Part shown: piece after piece, positions 30,572 to 32,793 of the stretch
How the letters are laid out: each line of letters begins with the position of its first letter
Position numbering within the stretch: the stretch's first letter is position 1
Assembly: GCA_003139995.1 (NCBI GenBank)
Contig: PLIC01000278.1
Location: 408-33,200, forward strand
Reading direction: 5' to 3'
DNA: 32,793 bases
From: Candidatus Acidiflorens stordalenmirensis
Lineage (GTDB): Bacteria; Acidobacteriota; Terriglobia; Terriglobales; Acidobacteriaceae
Made by a program: the position numbers and the translations under genes
The notes under the pieces: model-generated
What the model saw: the letters and a program-made list of their open reading frames with translations, nothing else
Databases searched by the model: none
What the model was told of the DNA's origin: nothing

Positions 30572-31255
30572 TCAGAATTTCACCAGCATCCAGAAGTAGA
30601 AGTCAACAAACGGGCGGATCAAGCTGCTGAGCAGTCCTCCGCCCAGATACACCAGCGCCAGCAGCGCGAAGATGCCGGTGCGGTCGTACACCACGAGCAC
30701 TGGCTCCGGCAAAAAATGCCGCAGCACGTGGCTGCCATCGAGCGGCGGGACGGGGATCAAGTTGAAGACCGCCAGAACGATATTGATGATCATGAGTTCG
30801 AACAGCAGCATGACGACTGGCGTCAGCGCGGAATCGGAACCGGCGCCGTCTCCACCCGCCAGCAATCCCATGACAACAGCGTGGCCGGAGGCCGATGAAA
30901 GCGAGATGCCGCCAAGCAGCAGAAGCGCCCCAGTGGCGACGATGAAGTTGCTGACTGGCCCCGCCACTGAGGTCAGAATGTCGTCCATCATGGGATGGCG
31001 AAAATTCCGTGGGTCGACCGGCGTAGGCTTCGCCCAGCCAAGCAACGGTATGTGGCTGAAGGCCGCGACCAGCGGCAGTATGATTGTGCCCACCAGATCA
31101 ATGTGGCGAATCGGATTCAGCGATACCCGTCCCAACATGCGAGCCGTGGGATCGCCGCAGCGTGACGCGGTCCAGGCATGGGCGGACTCGTGCACGCTGA
31201 TCGCGAACAGGAACGCGATCATCTGATAAAGGATTTCAACGATTCTCGGCGTCAT
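30572..31255 (-). CDS. Site-2 protease-family (M50) membrane metalloprotease
   Basis: A 227-residue intramembrane zinc protease. HESAH at 22-26 in the first membrane helix is the HEXXH zinc motif, GRVSLNPIRHID follows, and the third ligand Asp is in PVPPLDGS in a later helix. About five or six hydrophobic spans are seen, with no PDZ domain, so it belongs to the short group of S2P-like proteins found beside trpS-scpAB in many bacteria. It may cleave a membrane-bound regulator; the substrate is unknown. It is directly upstream of trpS with no intergenic base, and 114 bp downstream of the CpaE-like gene. Confidence 0.92.
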   Translation of the reverse strand: MTPRIVEILYQMIAFLFAISVHESAHAWTASRCGDPTARMLGRVSLNPIRHIDLVGTIILPLVAAFSHIPLLGWAKPTPVDPRNFRHPMMDDILTSVAGPVSNFIVATGALLLLGGISLSSASGHAVVMGLLAGGDGAGSDSALTPVVMLLFELMIINIVLAVFNLIPVPPLDGSHVLRHFLPEPVLVVYDRTGIFALLALVYLGGGLLSSLIRPFVDFYFWMLVKF

Positions 31256-31369
31256 TGGTGAACATTGATCTGGTGAACCCTGATTCTAGCAAAGCCCGGA
31301 AACTGCCGAGGCAACAGGCCCGGATTGCGAAAGCAAAACCAGGAGTTGCGGGGATTGAAACGATGGGAT

Positions 31370-32629
31370 CTATTGTCCGGCGCGCATCGGCGAGACGAGC
31401 AGGTGGCCACCGGCTCGTTTCTTGCTGTCGCCCTTGTCGTGCTGGTAGAGCAGCGAGAGGGCGCCTTCGGCGGACGCGGTCGCGCCGGCGAGTTCCGCGG
31501 CCAGACCCTGATAGGAGCGGCCGATTTCGTGATTCCCCTGCGCGGCTACCGGACTGCCCTTGTCAATCGCGGGTCCCATGACCTGGAAGTTGTTGGGCAC
31601 TTTCCAGAGCACCTTACAGTTGGTGGCTTTCTCCACATCCTCGTCGGTGAAGCCGGGAATCTTTTTGTAACGGTTGAGCACGATCCGCAGGCGATCGGGG
31701 CCCGCTCCTGCCTGCAGGAAGGAGCGAATCCGGCCAGCGCTCCAGAGGGAAACGACGTCGGTCTGCGCGACCAGCAGGACGGCGTTCGAAAGGTCGCAGA
31801 TCATTTGCATCGTGGCATCCATCCGGCCCGAGCCATCGAGCACGACGAAGTGATACTGGCTTACCAACAGGTCGAAGAGGCGAGCCAGTTCCGACGCGGT
31901 CGGCACTGCGTTGTGCGGTTGTTGAGCCCCGGCCAGCAGATGAAGGCCATTGCGATAGGGGGTCATCAGGCCATCGAGCAGCGAACCGTCCATGCGATGC
32001 AGGTTCTGTAACGCATCGATCAGTGTGAATTGAGGCCGCAGATTCAGTTGCAGGGCAGCGTGGCCGATGGGAGCGAAATCCACCAGCACCACACGTCCGT
32101 GAGTCTCCTGTAACGCGACCGCGGTATTCACCGCGGTGGTGGTGGCGCCGGCTCCGCCCTTGGCGTTCAGAAAAGTGAAGACGCGGGCCTTGCTGGAACT
32201 GCGCTGTGCGCGGCTCAACGTGGCCGAGAAGCGAGTGAAGGCTTCGATCAAGGCTTCGCGGCTGGCGCCATGATCCAGAAACTCGCGCGCGCCGGCGCGC
32301 ATGGCGGAAACAATGTTCGTGGGCTGGTTCATTTCGCCCACGGCAAAAATTGTCACTTCAGGAATGCTGGCGTGGATCAGCTCGATGGTGCGGATGGCTC
32401 GCTGCGGATTCTGAGGATCGATACTCACCAGGGCGACTTCGGCGCGCTGATCCTGCAATTGGCGCAAGATGGCATCGCTCGGCCCCGCAGGGAACCCGAC
32501 GTGGCTCAATACCGTGCGGGCCAGGTTGGTGCTCTCGACCCGGCTATGCAGTACGACGGATTGTTCGCGATCCTCGGTGAGGAGGGCGACGGCGATCCCG
32601 GGCATGACTTGCTTCTCAGTGTTCATCAT
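31370..32629 (-). CDS. CpaE/TadZ-like MinD-family ATPase
   Basis: A 419-residue protein with a receiver-like N-terminal domain (about 10-135, the phosphoacceptor site not clearly conserved) and a MinD/ParA-type ATPase domain (about 148-380). The Walker A is KGGAGATT (157-164): it keeps the first signature Lys but has Ala in place of the usual GK Lys, as is usual for CpaE/TadZ. Walker A' and B segments follow as VVLVDFAP and HFVVLDGSG. The family localises type IVc (Tad/Flp) pilus machinery at the cell pole. No other tad genes are in the window, though they could lie beyond its right end, upstream on the same strand. ATG 32629 is chosen as the first Met near the conserved part; ATG 32605 is also possible. 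Confidence 0.85.
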   Translation of the reverse strand: MMNTEKQVMPGIAVALLTEDREQSVVLHSRVESTNLARTVLSHVGFPAGPSDAILRQLQDQRAEVALVSIDPQNPQRAIRTIELIHASIPEVTIFAVGEMNQPTNIVSAMRAGAREFLDHGASREALIEAFTRFSATLSRAQRSSSKARVFTFLNAKGGAGATTTAVNTAVALQETHGRVVLVDFAPIGHAALQLNLRPQFTLIDALQNLHRMDGSLLDGLMTPYRNGLHLLAGAQQPHNAVPTASELARLFDLLVSQYHFVVLDGSGRMDATMQMICDLSNAVLLVAQTDVVSLWSAGRIRSFLQAGAGPDRLRIVLNRYKKIPGFTDEDVEKATNCKVLWKVPNNFQVMGPAIDKGSPVAAQGNHEIGRSYQGLAAELAGATASAEGALSLLYQHDKGDSKKRAGGHLLVSPMRAGQ

Positions 32630-32719
32630 TATGCTACGAACTTCCAGCTTCGGGGCCAAATGACCTTCGTAATCGAATTGGACCACAGACGAGGCGGCAG
32701 GTCGTCGGCGGGTCCTCAA

Positions 32720-32793
32720 TCAGAGCAAAAATCCCGCCAGACTGCTAGTTTACTTAATTGTAAGGCAAAGGCCAGTCTTGTCCAATACAAGAT
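32720..32793. other. Right edge, no gene recognised
   Basis: Seventy-four bases upstream of the CpaE-like reading frame, with no readable feature. It may contain the promoter or the end of an upstream gene cut by the window. Confidence 0.3.

Overview
The window looks like chromosomal DNA of an Acidobacteriota bacterium, probably from the Terriglobales/Koribacter side. This is inferred from gene content and style, not from a search. The clues are a PadR repressor translationally coupled to a permease-prefix-domain membrane protein, an XRE protein with an S24-like tail, a CpaE-type ATPase, GC-rich codon use with frequent GTG/TTG starts, and many short palindromic intergenic repeats. Most of the window is ordinary housekeeping sequence with one accessory patch near the middle.

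Layout. 1-3.6 kb: 3' end of trpD, a secreted SIMPL-domain protein, a GIY-YIG nuclease gene bounded by inverted copies of a 32-bp repeat, and a beta-CASP metallo-beta-lactamase RNase-like protein. 3.6-6.2 kb: a secreted M1-like peptidase coupled to rlmB. 6.3-10.7 kb: regulators (LytTR response regulator, Crp/Fnr protein with an N-terminal cysteine cluster, GAF-GAF sigma-54 activator). 10.7-14.2 kb: accessory patch with an XRE/S24-like regulator, a convergent overlapping small gene, a 37-aa secreted-peptide gene and two membrane proteins. 14.3-20.4 kb: purS, glmS, a ferredoxin-NADP-reductase-like flavoprotein, an aldo/keto reductase, purA and an ABM-fold monooxygenase. 20.4-21.9 kb: a tautomerase and the PadR/membrane-protein pair. 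21.9-24.6 kb: leftward sucC-sucD-ndk. 24.8-26.9 kb: rightward mutM and a ROK glucokinase. 26.9-32.7 kb: a leftward cluster cpaE-like, site-2 protease, trpS, scpA, scpB, rluB-type pseudouridine synthase, with overlaps or tiny gaps that indicate an operon.

The most striking signal that gene calls do not explain is the set of short inverted-repeat families. One family bounds the GIY-YIG gene so tightly that both its start and stop codons lie in the repeats. A second, palindromic family occurs between genes and also inside coding sequence: 25-bp copies sit in the N-terminal extension of ScpA and the C-terminal extension of ScpB, and a decayed copy lies in an extra segment of MutM. This resembles the protein-invading palindromic elements known from Rickettsia. 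Other points worth attention are an Fe-S-type cysteine motif in TrpRS, a purA whose strong Shine-Dalgarno precedes ACG rather than ATG, and an XRE protein whose S24-like domain seems to have lost its catalytic dyad. No CRISPR array, rRNA or convincing tRNA was seen.
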